From Patescibacteria group bacterium (lineage in GTDB: Bacteria; Patescibacteria; UBA1384; CAILIB01), in the NCBI GenBank assembly GCA_020696955.1, contig JAJFBK010000008.1, positions 1 through 23,416 of the forward strand: a DNA stretch of 23,416 nt, given 5' to 3'. Below are positions 1 to 8,000 of this stretch, piece after piece. The notes beneath the pieces are model-generated. The model ran no database searches. It saw only the letters and a list, made by a program, of their open reading frames with translations, and was not told the origin of the DNA. The stretch's first letter is position 1, and the number at the start of each line of letters is the position of its first letter. The position numbers and the translations under genes are program-made.

Positions 1-765
1 TGGTGGCCAAATCGACGTCGTGAGCCATGGGGAGTGGTAAGTGAAGGTGAAACCAATATTCCAGTCCTCGGAAGCCGTGTGACGCTTCATAATGCCATTA
101 CAGCCGAAGAAAAAGCGGTATGTATCACGGATAGGGCAGGTAGGTTCGGATTTACCAATCCTGAGCCTGGGGAATATTACGTTTTGGCTTCTCATCCACT
201 GACAAGTTCAGTTAAGAGTGCTAGCTTCACTCTTACCCGAGAAATGCCATGGCCAACCGGTATGCGAATCGAAGTCACCCGTATCATAAAGAGACCGGCA
301 AGTGGTTTGATCAGTTTCCTTATAAAACTGTTGGCGGTGCTTGAGGCATGCCGATTGCCACTTCTTGCTATCGGAAGCGCCTTGGCTATTGTTAATGCGG
401 TTCTCGTGGCCGATCTTCTTTCTTACATTTTGGTAGGGGTCTACGCCTTCTTCTGGATAGTTGAATTCATATTGATGCGCAGAGGACGTGAGTACGGACT
501 GGTTAAGGATAGCGACGCTTCTTCGTTGATCCAGGGAGCAGCTCTCAGTCTTTACCGACTTGAGAATGGGTACCGCATCCTGGTAACCTCGACGCTTTCA
601 AACTTCCAAGGGAAGTACCGTCTCTTTGTAACTCCTGGCACCTATACCTTGAACGTCCAGCATCCTGAGTATTTGCCAGGCAACCAGGAGATTGTGACTT
701 CTAAGCAGACTCCTGAATCCCATACCATCAATCTGTTGAAGGACACGGGACAGCTCATAGTGTAG
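1..765 (+). CDS. Carboxypeptidase-regulatory-like domain membrane protein, 5' partial
   Basis: The reading frame is open from base 1, so the GTG at 34 is probably not the start and this is the 3' end (254 residues) of a longer gene. The visible part begins with W-G-V-V and P-V-x-G-x-x-V-T-L, then TDRAGRFGF and [11 protein letters not shown], the signature of a carboxypeptidase-regulatory-like (prealbumin-like beta sandwich) domain. About two hydrophobic helices follow (near bases 300-470), closed by a basic MRRGR, and then a second, weaker copy of the same fold ([21 protein letters not shown]). This suggests a membrane-anchored surface protein with Ig-like modules on both sides of a helical hairpin, an arrangement common in large CPR surface proteins. 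The exact function is unknown. A promoter for the next gene overlaps its stop codon. Confidence 0.75.
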   Translation, partial: WWPNRRREPWGVVSEGETNIPVLGSRVTLHNAITAEEKAVCITDRAGRFGFTNPEPGEYYVLASHPLTSSVKSASFTLTREMPWPTGMRIEVTRIIKRPASGLISFLIKLLAVLEACRLPLLAIGSALAIVNAVLVADLLSYILVGVYAFFWIVEFILMRRGREYGLVKDSDASSLIQGAALSLYRLENGYRILVTSTLSNFQGKYRLFVTPGTYTLNVQHPEYLPGNQEIVTSKQTPESHTINLLKDTGQLIV

Positions 766-791
766 ACAGTGGGGCTGTCCTGTCATATACT
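763..791 (+). promoter_or_regulatory. Sigma70-type promoter for the G5/RlpA gene
   Basis: TAGACA (763-768), a 17-bp spacer and TATACT (786-791). The -35 box starts on the stop codon of the upstream gene. The predicted transcription start is near 798, two bases before the ATG at 800, so the mRNA would be leaderless. Confidence 0.7.
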
Positions 792-799
792 ATTGTCAT

Positions 800-1768
800 A
801 TGACATTACGCCGAATCGCCTTATTAGGTGTCTGTGCAGTGACTGGTGGTGCGACCATAACCTGGCTAACCCGGATGCCTTCTTATACCGTAAGCAAGGC
901 TGAGGCCGCAGGCTCAACGCAGGTTATTTCTTTTGGTGATATGCCTACGGATCGCTCCCCTGAAGAGTATCAAGGGAGCTTTTTTTATGGATCCAGTGAA
1001 GAAATGCTCGGTGCGCTTTCAGTACGGGTTTATCCAGAGGATAAAGTATTTGCCTTTCCTGAGCCGGCCTTGGGTCTGGGAAGTCGCTTGAGCGTCTACA
1101 GGGCACAACCAGTGCTTATCAAGGACGGATCAGCTGAAAGACTGGTAAGAACGTGGAGTAGCACAGTAGAAGAGGTTCTTAAAGAGCAGGGGGTGGAGCT
1201 AGATGGGAAAGATAAGATTTACCCCGGTAGAGACGCTTCGATTGCGATAGGGGAAAGTCCTGCGGTAGTTACCATTACTCGAGTGGCTGAGTCAGAAGTG
1301 GTAGTGAAAGAATCTATTTCCTTCAAGACGGAGTACGTAGATGACGCTACCTTGGAAAAAGGAGTGGAGAAAGTTGAGTCGGCAGGAAGCAATGGTGTTT
1401 TACAGAAGACGTATTCGGTTCGGAGAGAAAATGGTGTCGAGATTTCTAGGAGACTTATTGGAAACGCCACAACCAAAGAAGCGGTTTCCAAAGTAATACG
1501 ACGGGGGACAAAGGTGGTGGACCTTGGAAGTGGCGGAGCCAGTTGGTATGGAGGGGTTCCTGCCCTTACGGCCGCTCATCGTACCTTGCCATTCGGAACG
1601 AAAGTGAAGGTGGTAAATGTGGCTAACGGAAAAAGCGTGGTGGTTACCATTGCTGACCGGGGGCCGTTTATTGCAGGGAGGGTTATCGACCTTTCCTCTG
1701 ATGCCTTTGCCCAAATCTCGACCTTAGGCACCGGAGTGGCTACCGTAAGGCTCGAAAAGGCGCAGTAA
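800..1768 (+). CDS. Secreted DUF348/G5/RlpA-like cell-wall protein
   Basis: This is a 322-residue exported protein. Residues 1-37 form a signal peptide or N-terminal anchor (basic start, hydrophobic stretch, AEAAG). About 95-152 resemble the DUF348 ubiquitin-like domain ([19 protein letters not shown]) and about 157-228 a G5 domain ([11 protein letters not shown]...). Residues 245-318 are an RlpA-type double-psi beta barrel: ASWYG (247-251), [11 protein letters not shown] (256-266), ADRGPF (285-290) and RVIDLS (294-299). RlpA proteins are septal lytic transglycosylases acting on peptidoglycan; G5 domains occur in wall-binding proteins. The loop between SWYG and LTAAH is almost absent. In classic RlpA it carries T-A-(N/S)-G-E-x-(F/Y), so catalysis may differ. 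The start codon sits about 2 nt after the predicted transcription start and has no Shine-Dalgarno. The domain calls are by motif; the activity is inferred. Confidence 0.85.
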   Translation: MTLRRIALLGVCAVTGGATITWLTRMPSYTVSKAEAAGSTQVISFGDMPTDRSPEEYQGSFFYGSSEEMLGALSVRVYPEDKVFAFPEPALGLGSRLSVYRAQPVLIKDGSAERLVRTWSSTVEEVLKEQGVELDGKDKIYPGRDASIAIGESPAVVTITRVAESEVVVKESISFKTEYVDDATLEKGVEKVESAGSNGVLQKTYSVRRENGVEISRRLIGNATTKEAVSKVIRRGTKVVDLGSGGASWYGGVPALTAAHRTLPFGTKVKVVNVANGKSVVVTIADRGPFIAGRVIDLSSDAFAQISTLGTGVATVRLEKAQ

Positions 1769-1779
1769 AAGAGCAGGTG

Positions 1780-1808
1780 TTGACTCTTTTCAACAGCAAG
1801 AATATACT
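1780..1808 (+). promoter_or_regulatory. Promoter of the trmB-rsmA-recG operon
   Basis: TTGACT (1780-1785), a 17-bp spacer and TATACT (1803-1808). The predicted start is near 1815, giving a leader of about 19 nt. A 7-bp inverted repeat (AAAAGAG 1767-1773 with CTCTTTT 1784-1790) overlaps the -35 box. It could be an operator or a weak AT-rich terminator of the preceding gene. Confidence 0.7.
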
Positions 1809-1833
1809 GTGATAAACAGGGTAATTTCGCATT

Positions 1834-2166
1834 ATGTTCGTTACGACAATTGAGCGCCTTGGTCTCACTGAAAAAGAATCAAAGCTTTACCTTACGAGTT
1901 TACGAGTAGGTCCTGCCAGCATGCAGGTTTTGGCTCGCAAAGCCGGTATTGATCGTGGTACCGCTTATCACGTGGCCCAGACGCTGGGAGAAAAAGGATT
2001 GTTTGACATGGTGCAGGAGGGGAAGCGTCCACTATTTCGAGCCACTCATCCTCAGAAACTTTACCAGTACGTTGAGCAGAAAAAGAAGGAAGCCGAACAG
2101 CACTATCAGGCTATGGAGAGCATGATAGGTGATCTCGAGGCTTTGTATGAAGTAGGAATGGCCTAA
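1834..2166 (+). CDS. TrmB-family HTH transcriptional regulator, short form
   Basis: This 110-residue protein opens with the TrmB winged-helix signature (LGLTEKESKLYL, then AGIDRGTAYHVAQTLGEKGL and a wing ending in PLFRATHP). A charged helix (YQYVEQKKKEAEQHYQAM) follows and is probably a dimerising coiled coil. Classic TrmB proteins are about 250 residues or longer with a sugar-binding C-terminal half. That half is absent here without sign of damage, so this is a short DNA-binding form rather than a sugar sensor. It is the first gene of the rsmA-recG operon and 55 nt upstream of rsmA. The promoter in front has an inverted repeat across its -35 box, so autoregulation is plausible. The target and ligand are unknown. 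Confidence 0.8.
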   Translation: MFVTTIERLGLTEKESKLYLTSLRVGPASMQVLARKAGIDRGTAYHVAQTLGEKGLFDMVQEGKRPLFRATHPQKLYQYVEQKKKEAEQHYQAMESMIGDLEALYEVGMA

Positions 2167-2221
2167 AGGCCGGGTGTTGCCCCTGTTAAAAAAGGGAAAT
2201 TTCAGGTAAGGTGGTGACATT

Positions 2222-3055
2222 ATGGATTTGCTGCGTAAAGAAGAGGTACTACAACGATTGCAAGAGGAGGGTGTCTGGTCAAAGAAGAGTCTTGGCCAGC
2301 ACTTTTTGGTGGATGAAAAAGCCCTGGAAACCATCCTTGAAGCAGCCGCCCTGGATGATACTGACACCGTGGTGGAAATCGGCCCCGGAATGGGCGTTCT
2401 GAGCAGCCGACTTTTGGAGAAGGTGGAGAGAGTGGTTGCCTTTGAGTTTGACCCTGACATGAGAAGAATCCTCGAGAAGGATTTTCCTGAGCTGGAAGTA
2501 GTAGCGGGCGACGTTCTTAAAACCGCTCCCCAAGTTATTCCTGATCTTGGACCGTATAAGGTCGTGGCTAACATTCCTTATCAGATCACTACCCCTCTAA
2601 TGAGGTTGTTTCTGGAAGGGGGAATACCTAATCCACCCCTTAGCATGACCTTACTTGTCCAAAAAGAGGTGGGAAAACGGTTTGCAGCAGGGGCAAAGAT
2701 GTCGGATAGGGGATATCTTTCAGTTCTTATCGAGTACTTTTCAGATATTTCATACGTGATGACGGTTCCTGCTAGCTCATTTTTCCCACCACCAAAGGTT
2801 GATTCTGCGGTAATACACTTGAAGATGAAGCCTGAGCGGCTGTTTCCGCAGCAAGAGGAGCGAGAGTTCCTGAAGTTTGTTCATCGGTTCTTTATTACCC
2901 CTCGCAAGCAGCTCAAAAACGTAGTGGCCGGGATTCGTGGCCTTACTTCGGCCGAAGTTGAAGAAGCCTTTGCAAAAATTGGCCTGCCATTTACGGCTCG
3001 TGCCCAAGAACTCACGCTTTTGGAGTGGAAGGCGCTTGATGAAAGTAGCTTGTAA
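2222..3055 (+). CDS. rsmA: 16S rRNA (adenine1518/1519-N6)-dimethyltransferase RsmA/KsgA
   Basis: RsmA uses S-adenosylmethionine to dimethylate two adjacent adenines in the helix-45 loop of 16S rRNA late in 30S assembly. The 277 residues show the family marks in order: KKSLGQHFL (21-29), the SAM-binding EIGPGMGVLS (52-61), an acidic residue after strand 2 (FEFDPD, 74-79), GDVLK (96-100), the catalytic N-I-P-Y (117-120; N-L-P-Y in most members) and FFPPPKVDSAV (187-197). The C-terminal helical domain is present and the length is normal. The ATG follows AAGGTGGTGA at 5 nt, a near-consensus Shine-Dalgarno that fixes the start. rsmI begins 3 nt after the stop, so two 30S methyltransferases are translated together. 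Confidence 0.96.
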   Translation: MDLLRKEEVLQRLQEEGVWSKKSLGQHFLVDEKALETILEAAALDDTDTVVEIGPGMGVLSSRLLEKVERVVAFEFDPDMRRILEKDFPELEVVAGDVLKTAPQVIPDLGPYKVVANIPYQITTPLMRLFLEGGIPNPPLSMTLLVQKEVGKRFAAGAKMSDRGYLSVLIEYFSDISYVMTVPASSFFPPPKVDSAVIHLKMKPERLFPQQEEREFLKFVHRFFITPRKQLKNVVAGIRGLTSAEVEEAFAKIGLPFTARAQELTLLEWKALDESSL

Positions 3056-3058
3056 TAT

Positions 3059-3769
3059 ATGAATGACCTTAAACCATCGACACTCTATATAATAGCTACG
3101 CCGATCGGAAACATGGAAGACATGACCGCTCGAGGTATGAGGGCGTTAGCTGAATGCGACGTGCTCTATGCCGAAGATACTCGGGTTACTAGGAAGCTTC
3201 TTGATCGGTATGAAATCAAGAAATCCCTCTTTTCTTATAGGGAGTCTGCCGGTCCCGGACTTGTGCAAAAGACTATCTCAGAGATCATTTTTCATCTGAA
3301 AGAAGGAAAATCCGTTGGGTATGTGAGTGATGCAGGAACCCCTGGGATCTCTGACCCAGGAAGCTATTTGGTGAGCAAGGTGAGGGAGGAAGGCTTTGAA
3401 GTTTTGCCGATTCCAGGGGTCAGTGCCTTGGCAACATTACTTTCAGCCACCGGCTTTCCTTCGCAACGTCCGCTCTTTGTGGGATTCTTACCAAAGAAAA
3501 AAGGTCATCAGACGCTTATGGGAAAGTTAGAGTCAGCTCTGGATTCAGGGGTTTGTGATACCATTGTCTTGTATGAATCACCTGAACGAATTATTAAATT
3601 ACTCGAGGAATTAAAGACCTGGAAGGCTTCTCTCAGAGTATGCGTAGGAAGAGAGCTTACGAAATTACATGAAGAATTGTTAGTAGGTACGACCGACGAG
3701 GTATATGAAAAATTACGAGCCAAGACATCGATCAAGGGAGAAATAAGCCTAGCCATTTGTAAGGAATAG
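3059..3769 (+). CDS. rsmI: 16S rRNA (cytidine1402-2'-O)-methyltransferase RsmI
   Basis: RsmI adds a 2'-O-methyl group to C1402 in the 30S decoding centre. The 236-residue protein has the tetrapyrrole-methylase-type SAM fold with the RsmI signatures ATPIGNMEDMT (13-23), YAEDTR (37-42), SDAGTPGISDPG (90-101), PIPGVSA (117-123), YESPERI and RELTKLHEE. It is shorter than E. coli RsmI (about 286 residues), because the C-terminal extension is missing; this truncation is common. No Shine-Dalgarno is seen, so translation probably depends on coupling to rsmA, 3 nt upstream. metG starts 2 nt after the stop. Confidence 0.95.
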   Translation: MNDLKPSTLYIIATPIGNMEDMTARGMRALAECDVLYAEDTRVTRKLLDRYEIKKSLFSYRESAGPGLVQKTISEIIFHLKEGKSVGYVSDAGTPGISDPGSYLVSKVREEGFEVLPIPGVSALATLLSATGFPSQRPLFVGFLPKKKGHQTLMGKLESALDSGVCDTIVLYESPERIIKLLEELKTWKASLRVCVGRELTKLHEELLVGTTDEVYEKLRAKTSIKGEISLAICKE

Positions 3770-3771
3770 CC

Positions 3772-5319
3772 ATGAAACCTTTTTACATTACTACTGCAAT
3801 TGCCTATCCAAATGCCAAACCCCACATTGGTCATGCTTTGGAAATGGTGCAGGCTGACTTTTTGGCTCGGTACTATCGACTAGCCGGAAGAGAGGTATAT
3901 TTTTTGACAGGTCTCGATGTGCACGGCTTGAAGATTCAGCGTACAGCCGAGAAGGCAGATCTGTCCCCTTCTGATTTCGTTAATAAGATGAGTCCAGTCT
4001 TCACTGACATGGCAGCCAAGCTCGGGCTGACCCACGACCGCTTCATCAGGACTGACGATGAGGATCACATAAGGACTGCCCAGGCATTATGGAACCGCTC
4101 TTTGGCGAATGGCGACATTTACAAGAAGAACTACCGAGCCTGGTACAACGTAAAGGAAGAAGAGTTTTTGGGGCTGGTTGATGACATTCCTGATTCGTCG
4201 GTCTTTGAGGTTGATCCTCAGTTTATTGAAATGATTGATGAGGAGAATTATTTCTTTGCCCTTTCCAAATATTCGGACCAGGTGGCTGACTTGCTTCGAT
4301 CCCAGGAGTATAAGGTAAGTCCGAAGAGCCGTTTAAATGAGCTTATAAACTTCATTGAAGCAAAAGGTCTGCAGGACGTTTCAATTTCACGAGAAAAAAG
4401 TAAGCTTGGATGGGGCGTGCCAGTGCCAAACGATCCTGACCAGGTAATGTATGTATGGTTTGATGCTCTTACTAACTATCTAACTCCTGTATGCACCGTA
4501 ACTGAAGAAGGTGACCTGGTTCCAGGTGAATTATGGCCAGCTGACATTCATTGTGTCGGGAAGGATATTAACCGCTTCCACAGTTTGCTGTGGACTGGAA
4601 TGCTGCTTTCGGCAAAGCTGCCAGTGCCTAAGGAGTTGCTGGTACATGGGTTCATTACTTCTGGAGGGCAGAAGATGAGCAAGAGTATCGGAAACGTCGT
4701 GGACCCCATGGAAGTGATTGAGTCTTACGGTACCGATCCTGCCCGCTGGTTTCTTTTGAAAGAAGTGCCGACAACCGGAGATGCTGACTATACTGATGAA
4801 CGAATGAATCAGGTTTATACTGCCGATTTGGCCAATGACCTCGGTAATTTGGTAAGTCGAGTTTGGAGCATGTGTCAGAAGTACACTGAAGGAAAAGTAC
4901 CTTCAGGTTCTGGGGATCTCAATAAGGAAGAAATGTCGGTCGTATCAGATGCCTGGTCAAAGTATCACGCCTCAATAGAAAAACGGGAGATTCATTCTGG
5001 ATTGGCTGCTGCCCATTCCTTGCTCGTTTTTTGCAACAAACGAATTGATGAAAGGAAGCCATGGGTACTTGCTAAGGATCCGGCTGCTCGGCAAGAACTG
5101 GAGTCCTTGTTATATGGACTGCTCGAAGTGATCAGAATGGCGGTCATTATGATCTCACCTGCTCTTCCTTCTGCTTCCGTAAAAATCTTTGAGACCGTAT
5201 TTCCTTCTCTTCTCAGTGAGATCGGCTTTGAGCTTGGTTCGAAATGGGGCTTGCTGGAACCCGGAACAGATTTGGGTACAGGTCCGGGAGTGCTCTTCCC
5301 AAAGAAGGAGCAGGCATGA
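3772..5319 (+). CDS. metG: Methionyl-tRNA synthetase
   Basis: This class I aminoacyl-tRNA synthetase charges tRNA-Met with methionine using ATP. The 515 residues contain the HIGH motif (18-21, in AYPNAKPHIGHA), the Rossmann signature through VYFLTGLDVHG, the WFDAL segment, and KMSKS (301-305) followed by IGNVVDP. The helical anticodon-binding domain follows (TADLANDLGNLVSR). No Cys-x-x-Cys pairs are visible in the connective region, so it is the zinc-free form, and no C-terminal tRNA-binding OB domain is fused. The usual T-D-E-H-G is L-D-V-H-G here, keeping the Asp and His. AAGGA 6 nt before the ATG supports the start. The stop overlaps tatD by four bases (ATGA). Confidence 0.96.
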   Translation: MKPFYITTAIAYPNAKPHIGHALEMVQADFLARYYRLAGREVYFLTGLDVHGLKIQRTAEKADLSPSDFVNKMSPVFTDMAAKLGLTHDRFIRTDDEDHIRTAQALWNRSLANGDIYKKNYRAWYNVKEEEFLGLVDDIPDSSVFEVDPQFIEMIDEENYFFALSKYSDQVADLLRSQEYKVSPKSRLNELINFIEAKGLQDVSISREKSKLGWGVPVPNDPDQVMYVWFDALTNYLTPVCTVTEEGDLVPGELWPADIHCVGKDINRFHSLLWTGMLLSAKLPVPKELLVHGFITSGGQKMSKSIGNVVDPMEVIESYGTDPARWFLLKEVPTTGDADYTDERMNQVYTADLANDLGNLVSRVWSMCQKYTEGKVPSGSGDLNKEEMSVVSDAWSKYHASIEKREIHSGLAAAHSLLVFCNKRIDERKPWVLAKDPAARQELESLLYGLLEVIRMAVIMISPALPSASVKIFETVFPSLLSEIGFELGSKWGLLEPGTDLGTGPGVLFPKKEQA

Positions 5320-6104
5320 TTGACACTCATTGTCATCTTAATTTTCCTGAGCTGGCCCATGACTTGCCAGGTGTTTTAGAGCGGGCAGAAAAAGCAGGAG
5401 TTACCAAGATCATAGTGCCAAGCACTAATGCTTCCGACTCTACCTCGTCCGTCAACCTAAGTGAAATATATCCTACTGTTTTTTCTGCAGTAGGCATACA
5501 TCCTTGCGATGCGGAAGGTTATGAGGAAGATTCCAGGAGTAAGTTAAAAGAGCTCCTGCAAGGAATAAACTCCATTGTATCGATAGGCGAGGTAGGCCTT
5601 GATTATTACCATTTTGAAGACTGCAAGACCGATGAAGATCGAACGGCTCGCAAAGAATTACAAAAAAAAGTCTTCATTGAAATGATTGAGCTTGCCAAGA
5701 GTTTTGGTCTCCCCCTTATCATTCATAGCCGTGACGCCTTTGCCGACACTTATGCCCTCCTTAAAGAATATGCTTCTGGCCACCCAACGGTAATCCACTG
5801 TCTTACCGGCACTTCAGAAGAAGCGGCTGCTTGGATAGAGCTTGGCTGCTTTATCTCTTTTACTGGCATTATCACCTATAAAAGAAATGAGGAGCTGCGG
5901 GATATGGTAAAAACAGTGCCTCTTGATCGAGTAATGATTGAAACTGATGGCCCTTTCTTGGCTCCCGAAGGATTTCGAGGCAAAACCTGTGAACCGGCCC
6001 ATGTTCGGCAGGTGGCAGATTGCTTGGCTGCGATTCATGATGTTTCCTTTGATGAGGTGGATCAGGTAACCACGGCAACAGCCGAACGGTTTTTTGGAAT
6101 ATGA
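5316..6104 (+). CDS. tatD: TatD-family metal-dependent hydrolase (DNase)
   Basis: This TIM-barrel metallohydrolase is of the TatD/YcfH type; members are 3'-5' DNases, and some act on D-aminoacyl-tRNA. The start is set at MIDTHCHL (5316) because AAGGAG lies 5 nt upstream and this residue opens the family; the frame is open further upstream, but that part falls inside metG. The 262 residues carry the metal ligands of the family: H4 and H6 (DTHCHL), E92 (GEVGLDYY), H127 (IIHSRD), H151 (VIHCLTG) and D211 (ETDGPFLAP). The length is normal. It overlaps metG by ATGA and the glycosyltransferase by ATGA. The metG-tatD-rsmA neighbourhood is widespread in bacteria, although here rsmA precedes metG. Confidence 0.93.
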   Translation: MIDTHCHLNFPELAHDLPGVLERAEKAGVTKIIVPSTNASDSTSSVNLSEIYPTVFSAVGIHPCDAEGYEEDSRSKLKELLQGINSIVSIGEVGLDYYHFEDCKTDEDRTARKELQKKVFIEMIELAKSFGLPLIIHSRDAFADTYALLKEYASGHPTVIHCLTGTSEEAAAWIELGCFISFTGIITYKRNEELRDMVKTVPLDRVMIETDGPFLAPEGFRGKTCEPAHVRQVADCLAAIHDVSFDEVDQVTTATAERFFGI

Positions 6105-6835
6105 AATCGGTTTCGATAATCGTGAGGGCCTACAATGAATCTGCCCAGCTTAAGCTCCTGCTAGAATCGCTTAAATCTCAGGATTATCCCCGGGAACTTA
6201 TTGAGATTGTCGTAGTAGACAATGGCTCAAAGGACGATACGGTGTCGGTGGCTAAAGAGTATGGAGTAAAAGTTATCGTGCTTTCTCAAGATGATTTCAG
6301 CTATCCCATGTCCTCAAATGCAGGAATATCAGCTGCAGCTGGAGAGATAATCGTGCTTGCTTCGGCCCATTCCCTTCCTCTCTCTAAGGAGTGGCTAGGT
6401 TCCGGCTTGGTTCATTTCTCCGATGAAAAAGTGGCAGGTGTCTACGGAACGACACTTGCGAGGTGGAAAATGTCCTGGATAGAATCTGTCGCAACCTATC
6501 CGGTTTACTGGATTTTGAAGTTACGAGGGGCCTATGCGGTAAAGAAAAAGGGGATCGGCGTACTTGGCGCCACAAATTGCGCTATCAGAAAGAGCTTATG
6601 GATAGATCATCATTTTGATGAATCTTATGGTGCGGGAGGCGAGGACACTGAATGGGCGGGATGGGCGCTCTCCAAAGGTCTGAAGGTGATTTTTGAACCA
6701 GATTTCAGCGTGTATCATTCTCATGGACATGGTATTGTCGGATATATAAAGCAGAGAATACTGTGGCATAAGCTTCAGTATCCCCGGCCTTTTAGCAAGA
6801 AAGAGTTATCTTTTCGGAAAGATATTAAAGAATAG
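6101..6835 (+). CDS. Family 2 glycosyltransferase
   Basis: This is a GT-A fold glycosyltransferase of 244 residues, cytoplasmic or peripheral, that would move a sugar from a nucleotide donor to an unknown glycan or lipid. It shows SIIVRAYNE (5-13), VVVDNGSKDDT (37-47), the acceptor-side GATNCAIRKSLW, and GGEDTEWAGWAL (179-190), which holds the likely catalytic acid and the conserved Trp. The usual D-x-D metal motif is replaced by ASAHS (87-91). A subset of GT2 enzymes also shows S-A-H in this place (FSY...N-G-I...GEIIVL), so this is a subfamily trait rather than decay. Two basic residues and a hydrophobic patch may aid membrane contact. It lies between tatD and mnmA in the operon; the substrate cannot be told from context. 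Confidence 0.88.
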   Translation: MKSVSIIVRAYNESAQLKLLLESLKSQDYPRELIEIVVVDNGSKDDTVSVAKEYGVKVIVLSQDDFSYPMSSNAGISAAAGEIIVLASAHSLPLSKEWLGSGLVHFSDEKVAGVYGTTLARWKMSWIESVATYPVYWILKLRGAYAVKKKGIGVLGATNCAIRKSLWIDHHFDESYGAGGEDTEWAGWALSKGLKVIFEPDFSVYHSHGHGIVGYIKQRILWHKLQYPRPFSKKELSFRKDIKE

Positions 6836-6836
6836 T

Positions 6837-8000
6837 ATGCCCAAGGTTATCGTAGCAATGTCAGGAGGAGTAGATTCCTCAGTTACGGCCGCGCTTTTGC
6901 AGCGTGAGGGCTTTGAGGTGGAAGGAATGTTCATGAAAAACTGGTCACCTGAAACAATCCAGAGCCTCACTGATTGTCCTTGGGAACAGGATCAGGCTGA
7001 TGCGGCAGCTGTCTGTGAGCATCTGGGGATCCCCTTCCGCTCTATTAACTTTGAAAAAGAATACAAGGAACGGGTAGTCGATTACTTCTTAGCTGAATAT
7101 GCAGCAGGCCGGACTCCCAACCCTGACATCATGTGCAACAAAGAGATTAAGTTCAAAGCATTTTTGGCTGAGGCAGAGAAAATGGGGGCTGACCTTATCG
7201 CTACCGGGCACTATGTTCAAAAACATGAAGAAAACGGTGTCTTTTATGTGAAGCGTGGAGTTGATCCTCGTAAAGACCAGTCATACTTTCTTTGGACACT
7301 TTCCCAAGCACAGCTTTCCAGGTCTCTCTTTCCCCTTGGATCCATGCAGAAATCAGAGGTAAGGAAGCTGGCTGAGGAGTTTGGTTTGCCAACTGCGACT
7401 AAAAAAGATAGTCAAGGAATCTGTTTCATCGGTCACATCGATCTCAAAAAATTCTTAATGGAGCAGATCAGTTCTTCCTCTGGTTCTACTTATTTATTGC
7501 CTTCTCATGACGAAAAACTGACATTTTCAGAGCGCATGGCCAAATCAGTGGTGGCCGGTAAACACCAAGGGGCTCTTTTCTATACCTACGGTGAGCGGGG
7601 AGGTGCCGTGCTTGATAATGGACTGTATCGAAAGGCCAGAGGAAATGCAGATGTTCCTTCTGTATATGTTGTCCATAAAGATTCCCAGCAAAATGCCCTC
7701 TATGTTTCCGAGGAACATAATGACCCCGACCTCTACTCCAAGGAAATAATCGTAGAAGGTTGGCAGGGAGTCGAAGAATTGGAAGGGGAGACGTATTGCC
7801 AGGTTCGGTATCAGCAGCAAGAGCGCTCACTAGCGGTCTCTCTACGAAAAGAAGGCGACAAGATGGTTGTAAACTTACAAACCCCGTTATGGGGGGTGGC
7901 TGCAGGTCAATCGCTGGTTTTGTATCATGATGATTTGGTTATGTGTGGAGGAACTATCGCAGGCCATAAAAAGGGGAATGAGGAGGCCTGGTATGTATAG
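6837..8000 (+). CDS. mnmA: tRNA-uridine 2-sulfurtransferase MnmA
   Basis: MnmA makes 2-thiouridine at wobble position 34 of tRNA-Lys, -Glu and -Gln. It adenylates the base and transfers sulfur through a cysteine persulfide. The 387-residue sequence shows the PP-loop SGGVDSS (9-15), the first catalytic Cys at 100 (PNPDIMCNKEIKF), the conserved ATGHY (122-126) and the second Cys at 196 (DSQGICFIG). The central beta-barrel signature reads GKHQGALFYTYGERGG, preceded by a slightly longer insert than usual (SSSSGSTYLLPSHDEK). The C-terminal barrel is complete. It starts 1 nt after the glycosyltransferase stop and overlaps recG by 8 nt. No MnmA sulfur-relay partner is seen in the window. Confidence 0.95.
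   Translation: MPKVIVAMSGGVDSSVTAALLQREGFEVEGMFMKNWSPETIQSLTDCPWEQDQADAAAVCEHLGIPFRSINFEKEYKERVVDYFLAEYAAGRTPNPDIMCNKEIKFKAFLAEAEKMGADLIATGHYVQKHEENGVFYVKRGVDPRKDQSYFLWTLSQAQLSRSLFPLGSMQKSEVRKLAEEFGLPTATKKDSQGICFIGHIDLKKFLMEQISSSSGSTYLLPSHDEKLTFSERMAKSVVAGKHQGALFYTYGERGGAVLDNGLYRKARGNADVPSVYVVHKDSQQNALYVSEEHNDPDLYSKEIIVEGWQGVEELEGETYCQVRYQQQERSLAVSLRKEGDKMVVNLQTPLWGVAAGQSLVLYHDDLVMCGGTIAGHKKGNEEAWYV

Noticed and set aside
5244..5315. Longer N-terminus for TatD
   Set aside because: This part lies within metG, and the AAGGAG plus MIDTHCHL start at 5316 matches the family.
6341..6380. GT2 enzyme inactivated by loss of D-x-D
   Set aside because: The S-A-H version in this position is a known subfamily pattern to my knowledge, and the other motifs, including the ED pair, are intact.
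7486..7830. Long minus-strand frames under mnmA and other genes
   Set aside because: They overlap strongly supported genes, have no family motifs and no promoter or Shine-Dalgarno, so they are shadow frames.
7927..7992. Longer N-terminus for RecG
   Set aside because: It is inside mnmA; AGGAGG at 7981-7986 points to the ATG at 7993.
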